This document shows, piece by piece, positions 37,471 to 46,688 of a stretch of 64,000 nt of DNA (within the stretch, counting starts at the first letter, position 1; every line of letters begins with the position of its first letter). The notes under the pieces are model-generated. The model worked only from the letters and a program-made list of their open reading frames with translations. It did not search any database and was not told the origin of the DNA. Source of the stretch: Comamonas sp. JUb58 (GTDB taxonomy: Bacteria; Pseudomonadota; Gammaproteobacteria; Burkholderiales; Burkholderiaceae_C); NCBI RefSeq assembly GCF_004364775.1, contig NZ_SOAL01000023.1, positions 1-64,000 on the forward strand, in the 5' to 3' direction. Position numbers and translations under genes: made by a program.

Positions 37471-37534
37471 CGTGTTCTCCATTGCATTGGTCTTGCGCTG
37501 CCGCCGTGCTACCACCGTGGGTGAGTGGAATCTC

Positions 37535-37580
37535 TAAAACAGGCTGCAGGAAAGCGATCTGCTCGCCCTCCTGCAGCCTG
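37535..37580 (-). terminator. Terminator between the two leuA genes
   Basis: CAGGCTGCAGGA (37540-37551) and TCCTGCAGCCTG (37569-37580) make a perfect 12-bp stem with a 17-base loop, followed on the minus strand by TTTTA. It ends the class II leuA transcript. Confidence 0.85.
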
Positions 37581-37622
37581 CATCAACCGCGCTACAGTTT
37601 ACGTGCTTTGCTCTGCCTGTGG

Positions 37623-39347
37623 TTAGGCAGCAGCCGTTTCCGCAGCTGCTTGTGGCGCTGCCGTTTGCACGCTGGCGACAGCACCGCTACGTGCTACCGC
37701 GCTCATCACCGCGCGGAAAGCCGCCTGGGTGCTGTTGCTGTCCATGCCTACGCCGTACAGGCTCTGGCTGTCGCCCACGCGCAGCTCGATATAGGCGGCT
37801 GCCGTGGCATTGGCGCCCTTGTCGCCGCGTGCGTCGCTGGCGGCAACGGCATGCTCGCTGTAGTCAAGCAGGCGCACAGGAATACCGATGGCGCTGCTGA
37901 CCGCCTGCACAAAGGCATCGATCGGGCCATTGCCCTGACCGGCAATGCTGACGGCCTGACCGGCCCACTGCAGCTTTCCGCTGATGCGCACATCATCGCT
38001 GTCGCCCGATTCCACGCGGTACTGGGCCAGTGCATGGTTGGCGCTGAGTTGGTACTCGCGCTCGAAGATCTGCCACAGGTCCTTGGCGGTGAACTCGGTG
38101 CCCGCCGTATCCATCGCGCGCTGTACCACCTGGCTGAACTCGATCTGCAAGCGGCGCGGCATGGCCAGGCCATAGGCTTCTTCGAGCAGGTAGGAGATAC
38201 CACCCTTGCCCGACTGGCTGTTGACGCGGATCACTGCTTCGTAGCTGCGGCCCAGGTCCTTGGGGTCGATCGGCAGGTAAGGAATTTCCCAGATATCGGC
38301 ATCCTGGCGAGCCGCAAAGGCCTTCTTGATGGCGTCCTGGTGCGAGCCCGAGAACGAGGTGTAGACCAGGTCGCCGGCATAGGGGTGGCGGGCGGGCACG
38401 GGCAACTGGTTGCAGTACTCGACTTCAGCGCGGATGGCGTCGATGTCCGAGAAATCCAGCTGGGGCGATACGCCCTGCACATACATGTTCAAGGCCACAT
38501 TGACGATGTCGAGGTTGCCGGTACGCTCGCCATTGCCGAACAAGCAGCCTTCGACGCGATGGGCGCCGGCCATCAAGGCCAATTCGGCGCTGGCCGTGCC
38601 GGTGCCGCGGTCGTTGTGCGGGTGCACGGAGACCACCACTTCAGGGCGGGTGGCGAACTTGCGCACCATCCACTCGATCTGGTCGGCAAACACATTGGGG
38701 GTGGCGTTTTCCACCGTGGTGGGCAGGTTCAGGATGATGTCGCGGCCCGCACCCCAGGCGGCAATCGCGGTCTCGCAAGCCTGCAGGGACACATCGAGTT
38801 CGGCGAGGGAGAAGGTCTCGGGCGAGTACTGCAAGACCCATTCGGTGCCGGGTTGGGCATCGGTCAAGGTCTTGAGGTGGGTGACCTGGTCTTTGACCAG
38901 GGTCATTACCTCGGGCACGCTCATGCCGAACACGACCTTGCGCCAGACGGGCGCCACCGCGTTGTAGATGTGGACGATGGCGCGTGGCGCGCCTTGCAGG
39001 GCCTCGACCGTGCGCGTGATGAGCTCAGGACGGGCGGGGGTCATCACCTGGATGGTGACGTCAGCGGGAATGCGCTTTTCCTCGATCAACTGGCGCACAA
39101 AGTCGAATTCGATCTGCGAGGAAGCAGGAAAGCCGACTTCGATTTCCTTGAAGCCAATCTTGACCAGCATATCGAACATGCGCAGCTTGCGTGCCAGGTC
39201 CATGGGCTCGATCAGCGCCTGGTTGCCATCGCGCAGATCGGTGGACAGCCAGATGGGCGCCTGGGTGATCTGGGCATCAGGCCAGGTGCGGTCACGCAAC
39301 GCAATGGCTGGAAAAGCGCGGTACTTGCTGGAAGGTTGGGTCAACAT
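37623..39347 (-). CDS. leuA: 2-isopropylmalate synthase, class II (long form)
   Basis: A 574-residue enzyme of the longer class II type found in actinobacteria and many betaproteobacteria. Motifs: W-L-S-T-D-L-R-D-G-N-Q-A-L, H-P-H-N-D-R-G-T-G and the C-terminal allosteric domain with G-Q-G-N-G-P-I-D-A-F. The tail ends in an Ala-rich stretch. It acts in the same step as the class I enzyme encoded next door. A leucine attenuator lies between it and pssA, so its expression should rise on leucine starvation. Confidence 0.95.
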   Translation of the reverse strand: MLTQPSSKYRAFPAIALRDRTWPDAQITQAPIWLSTDLRDGNQALIEPMDLARKLRMFDMLVKIGFKEIEVGFPASSQIEFDFVRQLIEEKRIPADVTIQVMTPARPELITRTVEALQGAPRAIVHIYNAVAPVWRKVVFGMSVPEVMTLVKDQVTHLKTLTDAQPGTEWVLQYSPETFSLAELDVSLQACETAIAAWGAGRDIILNLPTTVENATPNVFADQIEWMVRKFATRPEVVVSVHPHNDRGTGTASAELALMAGAHRVEGCLFGNGERTGNLDIVNVALNMYVQGVSPQLDFSDIDAIRAEVEYCNQLPVPARHPYAGDLVYTSFSGSHQDAIKKAFAARQDADIWEIPYLPIDPKDLGRSYEAVIRVNSQSGKGGISYLLEEAYGLAMPRRLQIEFSQVVQRAMDTAGTEFTAKDLWQIFEREYQLSANHALAQYRVESGDSDDVRISGKLQWAGQAVSIAGQGNGPIDAFVQAVSSAIGIPVRLLDYSEHAVAASDARGDKGANATAAAYIELRVGDSQSLYGVGMDSNSTQAAFRAVMSAVARSGAVASVQTAAPQAAAETAAA

Positions 39348-39406
39348 GGTTGTCTGGTCTTTCTCATCGGAACAAAAAGTTCGGGGTTAGAAACCAGCAA
39401 CCTGCT

Positions 39407-39517
39407 AAAACAGAATCGGCCCGTTGCTGGTGCAAACGGGCCGAGGTGTAGGGGTGAAAAACTGCGCGCTACTCTACCTGCCCGTTGGACATGCTAGTAG
39501 TAGAGCTAGGGACAGGT
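39407..39517 (-). promoter_or_regulatory. Leucine transcription attenuator upstream of class II leuA
   Basis: Minus-strand segments: region 1 ACCTGTCC (39517-39510) pairs with region 2 GGGCAGGT (39483-39476) with one G-U. Region 2 as AACGGGC (39486-39480) pairs instead with region 3 GCCCGTT (39441-39435). Region 3 within CGGCCCGTT (39425-39417 and 39443-39435 arms, 9 bp) forms the terminator, followed by ATTCTGTTTT (39416-39407). A ribosome stalled at the CTA codons would mask region 1 and free region 2, preventing termination. All elements expected of an attenuator are visible. Confidence 0.85.
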
Positions 39518-39524
39518 TTTGCAT
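39474..39524 (-). CDS. leuL: Leucine-rich leader peptide of the leuA attenuator
   Basis: A 16-codon frame reads M-Q-N-L-S-L-A-L-L-L-A-C-P-T-G-R and stops at TAG. Five residues are Leu; four of those codons are the rare CTA, three of them in a row (39503-39495). It lies 127 bases upstream of the class II leuA. The Leu run directly follows the first arm of the pause hairpin, the standard arrangement for amino-acid attenuation. Too short for ordinary gene calling. Confidence 0.85.
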   Translation of the reverse strand: MQNLSLALLLACPTGR

Positions 39525-39568
39525 GGCGTTCACTCTAACACAGGTTTTGGTAGATGTCTGCAAAAAGT

Positions 39569-40456
39569 TCAATCGTGGTGCAAGCCGCGCTCTTCGGGCT
39601 CATCGGTCGAGGTTGCCACGATCGACACATGCTGGCCCTTGAAGCGGCGCCAGGCGTAGATCACATAGCCCGAGAGCGAATAGGCCACAAAGATCAGGAA
39701 CAGCATGGTGGCCGGCTCGACGCTGACCACGGCCAGCAGCAGCACCACCACCACCAGCGAGATGAAGGGCACGCTCTTGGCAGCGCCGGCATCCTTGAAG
39801 CTGTAGTAAGGAATATTGGTGACCATGGTCAGGCCCGCCAGCAAGGTGATGGCGAACATGATCCAGGACAGGTCATCGCGGCTGGCCGGGTAGCCGCCAA
39901 ACAGCGCAATCACCTGGCCAAAGATCGGCACATCGCGGTGCGATACCAGCAGCGCACTGGTGAGCCAGATGAAGCCCGCCACCAAGGCCGCTGCAGCAGG
40001 CGACGGCATGCCTTGGAAGTAACGCTTGTCCACCACGCCGGTGTTCACATTGAAACGCGCCAGGCGCAGCGCTGCGCAGGAGCAATAGACAAAGGCCGCA
40101 ATCCAGCCCCAGCGGCCCAGCGGGCGCAGTGCCCATTCATAGGCAATCAGCGCCGGCGCAGCGCCAAAGGACACCATGTCCGACAGCGAATCCATCTGCT
40201 CGCCAAAGGCGCTTTGCGTGTGCGTCATGCGCGCTACGCGGCCATCCAGACTGTCGAGCACCATGGCGCAGAAGACACCCACGGCAGCGGCCTCGAAACG
40301 GCCATTCATCGCCATCACGATCGAGTAAAAACCGCCAAACAGGGCGGCCAAGGTAAACGAGTTGGGCAGCACATAGATGCCCTTGCGCCATTTGCGCTGC
40401 GCAGGCGCCAGCGCATGCGCTGCGGCCTTGGGCTTGGTTTCGTTTTCGTCCAGCAT
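39569..40456 (-). CDS. pssA: CDP-diacylglycerol--serine O-phosphatidyltransferase
   Basis: A 295-residue inner-membrane enzyme making phosphatidylserine, the precursor of phosphatidylethanolamine. The CDP-alcohol phosphotransferase signature D-G-x2-A-R-x8-G-x3-D-x3-D is complete (Asp71 to Asp93). About eight hydrophobic segments follow. The ilvC-pssA-leuA order is typical of betaproteobacteria. A terminator after ilvC implies partial uncoupling from the ilv genes. Confidence 0.93.
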   Translation of the reverse strand: MLDENETKPKAAAHALAPAQRKWRKGIYVLPNSFTLAALFGGFYSIVMAMNGRFEAAAVGVFCAMVLDSLDGRVARMTHTQSAFGEQMDSLSDMVSFGAAPALIAYEWALRPLGRWGWIAAFVYCSCAALRLARFNVNTGVVDKRYFQGMPSPAAAALVAGFIWLTSALLVSHRDVPIFGQVIALFGGYPASRDDLSWIMFAITLLAGLTMVTNIPYYSFKDAGAAKSVPFISLVVVVLLLAVVSVEPATMLFLIFVAYSLSGYVIYAWRRFKGQHVSIVATSTDEPEERGLHHD

Positions 40457-40588
40457 TCAATCCACTCCAGCGCCAGCTATATCTGCGCAATCAGCTACTT
40501 ATTTTATAGTTTCCGGCGGGCTGCGGCCCGGCCGAGCTTGGCCTACAGTGTAGCTTTTGCCACCAGGGGCCTCTCCGGGATGCCCATG

Positions 40589-40613
40589 AAAAAAGGACTG
40601 CCAAGGCAGTCCT
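40589..40613 (-). terminator. Terminator after ilvC
   Basis: AGGACTGCC-AA-GGCAGTCCT forms a 9-bp stem (inner pairs may open into the loop), with a minus-strand T-run from the A-run at 40589-40594. It lies between ilvC and pssA. Confidence 0.85.
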
Positions 40614-40660
40614 GTGCGAATCAGCGCGGCGCCGCTGCAGGCAGCGGCAGCCGATGCGAT

Positions 40661-41698
<1,038 letters not shown>

Positions 41699-41722
41699 TC
41701 AAAAATGCAAACAAACACTTGT

Positions 41723-42025
41723 TCAAGAATCTGTATCGTCAGGTGGCCTTGCGGTGTTTCCTGACGCCAGCAAATAAGCCCCCGCTACAAAAGCGCCCAA
41801 TCCTACTATGAGGGACAACCACAACTGGGAGCCAGGGGTAGCAAAGGCATCGGCCTGTGTGAGCAGTGGATCGCATTGGCGAATCTGGGTCCAGCCGTCC
41901 TGTTCCCAGGAGCATTCTGGATCATCTTGCTGTAGCGAAGACTCCACCAGCACAAGCCCCACCAGCAGCAGTACCACACCCACCGCCTGGCGGGCATGGC
42001 GTCGCAGCCGGTGACACCAGCGCAT
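41723..42025 (-). CDS. Small membrane protein of unknown function coupled to ilvH
   Basis: A 100-residue protein whose ATG shares one base with the ilvH stop (TAATG), so translation is directly coupled. It has two hydrophobic segments (about 13-30 and 66-87) with a loop between them holding two Cys (38 and 51), and a Pro/Asp-rich tail. The basic N-terminus suggests both ends are cytoplasmic and the loop periplasmic, where the cysteines could form a disulfide. No known family is recognised. Its place between ilvH and ilvC suggests a link to branched-chain amino acids, such as transport or sensing, but this is only context. Confidence 0.7.
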   Translation of the reverse strand: MRWCHRLRRHARQAVGVVLLLVGLVLVESSLQQDDPECSWEQDGWTQIRQCDPLLTQADAFATPGSQLWLSLIVGLGAFVAGAYLLASGNTARPPDDTDS

Positions 42026-42516
42026 TACACGCGCAAGATGCGTTCACCGCGACCGATGCCGCTGGCACCGGTACGCACGGTTTCGAGGATGGCCGACCGA
42101 TCGATCGCGCTCAGGAACGCATCGTTCTTGGCCTGGTCGCCGGTCACCTCGATGGTGTAGCTCTTCTCGGTCACATCGATGATGCGGCCACGGAAGATGT
42201 CGGCCATGCGCTTCATTTCTTCGCGCTCCTTGCCGACCGCCCGCACCTTGATCATCATCAGCTCGCGCTCGGTATAGGCGCCTTCGGTCAGATCGACCAC
42301 CTTCACCACTTCAATGAGGCGGTTGAGGTGCTTGGTGATCTGCTCGATGACGTCGTCCGAGCCGGTGGTGGTGATGGTCATGCGCGACAGCGAGGCATCC
42401 TCGGTGGGCGCCACGGTGAGGGACTCGATGTTGTAGCCACGGGCCGAAAACAGGCCCACCACGCGCGACAGGGCGCCTGGTTCGTTCTCCAGGAGAACCG
42501 CAATGATGTGTTTCAT
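42025..42516 (-). CDS. ilvH: Acetolactate synthase small (regulatory) subunit
   Basis: A 163-residue protein. The N-terminal ACT domain (about 1-78: I-I-A-V-L-L-E-N-E-P-G-A-L-S-R-V-V-G-L-F-S-x-R-G-Y-N-I-E-S-L) binds valine for feedback inhibition; the C-terminal domain follows. It activates the catalytic subunit encoded upstream by ilvB. Confidence 0.96.
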   Translation of the reverse strand: MKHIIAVLLENEPGALSRVVGLFSARGYNIESLTVAPTEDASLSRMTITTTGSDDVIEQITKHLNRLIEVVKVVDLTEGAYTERELMMIKVRAVGKEREEMKRMADIFRGRIIDVTEKSYTIEVTGDQAKNDAFLSAIDRSAILETVRTGASGIGRGERILRV

Positions 42517-42658
42517 AAGAACAGATTCCTCTTTTCGCTACCCTCCCCCAACGCCGGTAAGCGCTGGGCTCGGTAGACAATAGATTCGTCAGAAAGGAAA
42601 AACCGAAGGGAAGCTTGGACGCGCGCTTGCAGCAAGGCGCGCCCAGCCAGGAAGGCGT

Positions 42659-44449
42659 TTACAGATCGTCCGCGCCCAGCAGCATCTCGGTGATGCCCTT
42701 GCCGGCCTGAACCATCGGGAAGACGTTCTCGGTCGGATCGGTGCGGAAATCGAGGAACACGCTCTTGCGCTCTTCGCGGGCAATGCGCCGCGCTTCACGC
42801 AGGGCGGGCTCCACATCCTCGGGCTTCTCGATCAGAATGCCCGCATGGCCATAGGCTTCGGCCAGCTTGACGAAGTCAGGCAGCGAATCCATGTAGCTGT
42901 GGCTGTAGCGGCCCGAGTATTCGATCTCTTGCCACTGGCGCACCATGCCCAGGAAGCGGTTGTTGAGCGCGCAGATGATGATCGGCGTCTCGTACTGGCG
43001 GCAGGTGGCCAGCTCCTGGATGTTCATCTGCACCGAGCCTTCGCCGGTGATGCAGAACACCTCGGCATCGGGCTTGGCCAGCTTGATGCCCATCGCATAG
43101 GGAATGCCCACGCCCATCGTGCCCAGGCCACCCGAGTTGATCCAGCGGCGCGATTCCTCGAAGCGGTAGTACTGCGCAGCCCACATCTGGTGCTGGCCCA
43201 CGTCCGAGGTCACATAGCAGTCCGCATCGCGGGTCATCTGCCAGAGCGTTTCGACCACGAACTGCGGCTTGATGACTTCGGTGTTCTCGCGGTCGTAGCG
43301 CAGGCAATCGCGACTGCGCCAGCCTTCGATGGTCTTCCACCAGTTTTGCAGCGCCTCGGCATCGGGGCTGGCCACGCTCTCGCGCACCATCGCGATCAGC
43401 TCGCTCAGCACTTCCTTGCAGTCGCCGACGATGGGCACATCCACCTTGACGCGCTTGGAGATCGACGAAGGGTCGATGTCGACATGGATGATCTTGCGGT
43501 CCACCGACATGAAGTGCTTGGGGTTGCCAATCACCCGGTCGTCAAAGCGCGCGCCCACGGCCAGCAGCACATCGCAGTTCTGCATCGCGTTGTTGGCTTC
43601 GATCGTGCCGTGCATGCCCAGCATGCCCAAGTATTTCTTGTCGCTGGCCGGATAGGCGCCCAGACCCAGCAGGGTGTGGGTCACCGGGTAGCCCAGCAGG
43701 TCCACCAGGGTGCGCAGCTCTTGCTCGGCGCCGCTCAACAGCACGCCGCCACCGGTATAGATATAGGGGCGCTTGGCCGCCAGCAGCAGCTGCAGGGCCT
43801 TGCGGATCTGGCCGCTGTGGCCCTTCTTGACCGGGTTGTAGGAGCGCATTTCCACCGTCGAGGGATAGCCGTTGTAGGCCACCTTCTTGAAGGAAACGTC
43901 CTTGGGGATATCGATCACGACGGGGCCGGGACGGCCGGTGCGTGCGATATGGAAAGCTTTTTTCATCGTCAGCGCCAGATCGCGCACATCCTTGACCAGG
44001 AAGTTGTGCTTGACGATGGGGCGCGTGATACCGACGGTATCGCATTCCTGGAAAGCATCCGAGCCAATGGCGGTCGTGGATGTCTGACCGGAGATCACGA
44101 CGATAGGGATGCTGTCTGTGTAAGCAGTGGCAATACCGGTGACTGCATTCGTCAGGCCGGGGCCAGAGGTAACCAGTGCCACGCCCACTTCACCGGTAGC
44201 GCGGGCAAAGCCGTCTGCTGCATGCACTGCTGCCTGTTCATGGCGAACCAGCACATGGTTGATGGTGTCTTGTTTGTAGAGCGCGTCGTAGATGTAGAGA
44301 ACTGCACCGCCGGGGTAGCCCCACAGCTGCTTGACGCCTTCGGCCTGCAGTGCCTTGACCAGCACTTCAGCGCCCATGAGTTCTTGGGATTTCTGCGCGG
44401 ACTGATGCGCCGCTTGCGCCGAGTTCTGTTCGGCCTTGGACATTTCCAT
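42659..44449 (-). CDS. ilvB: Acetolactate synthase, catalytic subunit (biosynthetic)
   Basis: A 596-residue ThDP-dependent enzyme. The ATG at 44449 is chosen because AAAGG precedes it by about six bases; an in-frame TTG at 44455 is the alternative. Seen are the catalytic Glu in V-R-H-E-Q-A-A, the ThDP motif G-D-x region as I-T-G-E-G-S-V-Q-M-N-I-Q-E-L, and the FAD region. It condenses two pyruvates, or pyruvate with 2-oxobutyrate, the first common step of branched-chain amino acid synthesis. First gene of the ilv cluster. Confidence 0.95.
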   Translation of the reverse strand: MEMSKAEQNSAQAAHQSAQKSQELMGAEVLVKALQAEGVKQLWGYPGGAVLYIYDALYKQDTINHVLVRHEQAAVHAADGFARATGEVGVALVTSGPGLTNAVTGIATAYTDSIPIVVISGQTSTTAIGSDAFQECDTVGITRPIVKHNFLVKDVRDLALTMKKAFHIARTGRPGPVVIDIPKDVSFKKVAYNGYPSTVEMRSYNPVKKGHSGQIRKALQLLLAAKRPYIYTGGGVLLSGAEQELRTLVDLLGYPVTHTLLGLGAYPASDKKYLGMLGMHGTIEANNAMQNCDVLLAVGARFDDRVIGNPKHFMSVDRKIIHVDIDPSSISKRVKVDVPIVGDCKEVLSELIAMVRESVASPDAEALQNWWKTIEGWRSRDCLRYDRENTEVIKPQFVVETLWQMTRDADCYVTSDVGQHQMWAAQYYRFEESRRWINSGGLGTMGVGIPYAMGIKLAKPDAEVFCITGEGSVQMNIQELATCRQYETPIIICALNNRFLGMVRQWQEIEYSGRYSHSYMDSLPDFVKLAEAYGHAGILIEKPEDVEPALREARRIAREERKSVFLDFRTDPTENVFPMVQAGKGITEMLLGADDL

Positions 44450-44597
44450 GATCAACCTTTGTGAATTTCTCTAACGAAAAACCTCTGGTGCTCCTCGCCC
44501 AGCTCTTGTGGAGCCTGCTTGGAACTTGAGGCCAACGGACATGGGCGAGATGCTTGCGACGCCGGACCGTGACCCTTTTGCTTTTTGATGCTTATAC

Positions 44598-44628
44598 ATT
44601 ATCGCACTGCAGCATTGCTTTGCGACAA
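44598..44628 (-). promoter_or_regulatory. Candidate ilvB promoter
   Basis: In the 305-base divergent region (44450-44754) the minus strand has TTGTCG (44628-44623), 19 bases, then GATAAT (44603-44598). The rest of the region shows no recognised gene. I looked for an ilv-type attenuator in the roughly 150-base leader and found neither an Ile/Val/Leu-rich peptide nor a stem followed by a T-run. Confidence 0.35.
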
Positions 44629-44754
44629 GCTACGGATTTTTTTTCGATAGGATGCGATAATCTAGGGCTTGATGCGGTGTTTTTTGCCACACTTGGTTTA
44701 TTTGCCCGGGTAAAAAGCGAGAAATCTCTGAATAACCACGGTGTTGGGTACGAT

Positions 44755-45318
44755 TTGGCCACAGAACGAGAACTGTCCGACTTTCTGAAAAGCGTTGAAA
44801 AGCGAGCTTTCAAGCGCTCGCTTTTTCATGTGCGCGACCAGGAAGCAGCGCTCGACATCGTGCAGGACAGCATGATGAAGCTGGCCGAGCACTATGGGGA
44901 CAAGCCGGCCAACGAGCTGCCGATGCTGTTCCAGCGCATTCTGTCCAACAGCACGCTCGACTGGTTCCGCCGCCAGAAGACGCGCAATGCGCTCTTCACG
45001 ACGATGAGCGACTTCGAAGGCCCGGATGACGAGGGGGAATTCAACCTCCTGGACATTTACAACGCCGACAATGGAGATGCGGAGCAAAGTGCCGAGGACC
45101 ACACCAACCGCAAACAAACCCTTGCATTAATAGAAAAAGAGATACAACAGTTGCCAGCGCGTCAACGCGAAGCGTTTCTGATGCGTTATTGGGAAGAGAT
45201 GGACATCGCAGAGACTGCAGCAGCCATGGGTTGCTCAGAGGGAAGTGTAAAAACCCACTGCTTTCGCGCCATCCAAACCTTGAGTAAAGTGCTTAAGGCC
45301 AAAGGAATCGTGCTATGA
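44755..45318 (+). CDS. Sigma-70 family RNA polymerase sigma factor (ECF type)
   Basis: The reading frame opens further upstream, but the family-like sequence begins at a TTG at 44755 (A-T-E-R-E-L-S-D-F-L-K-S-V-E-K-R-A-F-K-R), giving 187 residues; the start is the uncertain part. Region 2 appears as A-A-L-D-I-V-Q-D-S-M-M-K-L and T-L-D-W-F-R-R-Q; region 4 as L-P-A-R-Q-R-E-A-F-L-M-R-Y with I-A-E-T-A-A-A-M-G-C-S-E-G-S-V-K-T-H. The stop overlaps the next start by 4 bases. The downstream DUF3619 protein is a membrane protein and may serve as its anti-sigma. Confidence 0.87.
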   Translation: MATERELSDFLKSVEKRAFKRSLFHVRDQEAALDIVQDSMMKLAEHYGDKPANELPMLFQRILSNSTLDWFRRQKTRNALFTTMSDFEGPDDEGEFNLLDIYNADNGDAEQSAEDHTNRKQTLALIEKEIQQLPARQREAFLMRYWEEMDIAETAAAMGCSEGSVKTHCFRAIQTLSKVLKAKGIVL

Positions 45319-45752
45319 ACCGCTCAAACACCGCCCAAACCGTTGTCAATGCTGAAATTTTTGCCCGCCGCGTTACCGCCCGGCTGAGCGAAGCCGAGGC
45401 TGATCTCGACTACGACATCAGCGAACGTTTGCGAGCGGCCCGGGAGCGCGCCCTGTCCCGCCGCAAGGTGGTGGCGGTGCCTGCGATTGCACGCCAGCCC
45501 CAGCAAGAGGCCGCTGCGCCTTCTGGCAAACGCAACTGGTGGCGTGCCGTGGTGTCGGCTGTGCCGCTGAGCGCGATGGTTGCCGGCCTGGCCTTCTTCA
45601 ACGGTGTTCAGGCAGACGAAGGCGCCAGCGAAATGGCTGAGTACGATGCCACCTTGCTGGCTGACGAGCTGCCGCCAAGCGCCTATACTGATCCTGGTTT
45701 TACCCAGTTTCTGAAGATCGCTGCCCAAAAGCAGCCCACTGACAAGCGTTGA
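45315..45752 (+). CDS. DUF3619 family single-pass membrane protein
   Basis: A 145-residue protein: a cytoplasmic N-terminal half with basic and acidic helices, R-R-V-T-A-R-L-S-E-A and Y-D-I-S-E-R-L-R-A-A-R, then one membrane segment at about 78-96 and a short acidic periplasmic tail. DUF3619 genes regularly follow an ECF sigma gene in Burkholderiales. Size and topology fit an anti-sigma factor, which is inference. Starts overlap the sigma stop by 4 bases. Confidence 0.82.
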   Translation: MNRSNTAQTVVNAEIFARRVTARLSEAEADLDYDISERLRAARERALSRRKVVAVPAIARQPQQEAAAPSGKRNWWRAVVSAVPLSAMVAGLAFFNGVQADEGASEMAEYDATLLADELPPSAYTDPGFTQFLKIAAQKQPTDKR

Positions 45753-46678
45753 GACACGATTACGATAACGATGAGGTAGCCGGCAACACGCCCGCCCCTT
45801 CGACCATCCCCGCCATGGCAGCCAGTATTTTGCTGGCTGCTTTTGCTGTTGTGGGCGTCTACGCCGGCAACAAGGCCGCCAATATTTACGGCAGCGCCGC
45901 CAGCGATCTGGTCAGCGCCAACAGCGTCACCCGCTCCAGCAGCCCGCGCAATGAGGGCCCCAGTTGGGACGCGCTGGATGACGACCAGCGCACCGTGCTG
46001 GCGCCGCTCGAAGAGCAATGGAACTGGCTGACCACCCAGCAGAAAAGCCGCTGGACGATGATCGCCGACAGCTTTGACGATTTCTCCCCCGAAGAGCAGC
46101 TGCGCATTGGCGAGCACATGAAGGAATGGGCCAAGTTCAGCCTGTCCGACCAAAGCCAGGCCCGGCTCAACTATTCGAACATCAGCAGCCTGTCGGCCGA
46201 GGAAAAGCGCAAGCTCTGGGAAGACTACCAGGCACTCAGCGCCCGTGAGCGCAAGCGCCTGGCCCAGGGCGGCGTGCTCTACCACGGCGGCGTGGCGCTG
46301 GCGCCCCGCCCTTCGGCCCGCAGCACCGGGCGCCTGGTCAAGGTGCCGGCAGCGGCCATCAACCCCAACCGCGCCAACCCGCCCAAGATCCTGCCGCCAC
46401 CTGAGATCCGCGTGCACTCGCGCGGCATGGTGACGCCGGTCGAGGTCGGCCCGCTCACCGGGCCTGCCCCCGCTGCCAACGGCGCAGCACCGGCGCCCGC
46501 CTTGCCACCCGCACCGCCCCCAGCCTTGCCGCCCGCCCCGGTGGTAGAGACGGCCCCGGTGCAAATGCCCGCGCCGGTCACCTCCTCGCCGTTGCCCCCG
46601 CTGGATTCCCCAAGCCGGCCGCCGGCGGGCGAATCACAGTCGCGCAACAGCGACAGCCCGGTGCACCCGCCGACCTGA
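45749..46678 (+). CDS. DUF3106 family protein with Pro-rich tail
   Basis: A 309-residue protein. A TTG start at 45749 overlaps the DUF3619 stop (TTGA); an ATG at 45815 is the alternative. A membrane or signal segment lies at about 24-45, followed by the DUF3106 repeats around 73-170 (W-D-A-L-D-D-D-Q-R and L-A-P-L-E-E-Q-W, F-S-P-E-E-Q-L-R-I, L-S-A-E-E-K-R-K-L-W), and a Pro/Ala-rich tail from about 235. The family is exported and uncharacterised. Its operon position suggests envelope stress or maintenance. Confidence 0.82.
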   Translation: MRHDYDNDEVAGNTPAPSTIPAMAASILLAAFAVVGVYAGNKAANIYGSAASDLVSANSVTRSSSPRNEGPSWDALDDDQRTVLAPLEEQWNWLTTQQKSRWTMIADSFDDFSPEEQLRIGEHMKEWAKFSLSDQSQARLNYSNISSLSAEEKRKLWEDYQALSARERKRLAQGGVLYHGGVALAPRPSARSTGRLVKVPAAAINPNRANPPKILPPPEIRVHSRGMVTPVEVGPLTGPAPAANGAAPAPALPPAPPPALPPAPVVETAPVQMPAPVTSSPLPPLDSPSRPPAGESQSRNSDSPVHPPT

Positions 46679-46688
46679 TACTGTCCGC

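Noticed and set aside
37471-37622. A second attenuator before the class I leuA gene
   Set aside because: The strong stem there is a plain terminator for the class II leuA; the only short frame nearby has no Leu codons.
44450-44598. A possible ilv-type attenuator in the ilvB leader
   Set aside because: No Ile/Val/Leu-rich leader peptide and no hairpin followed by a T-run were found; the short T-run in the leader has no adjacent stem.
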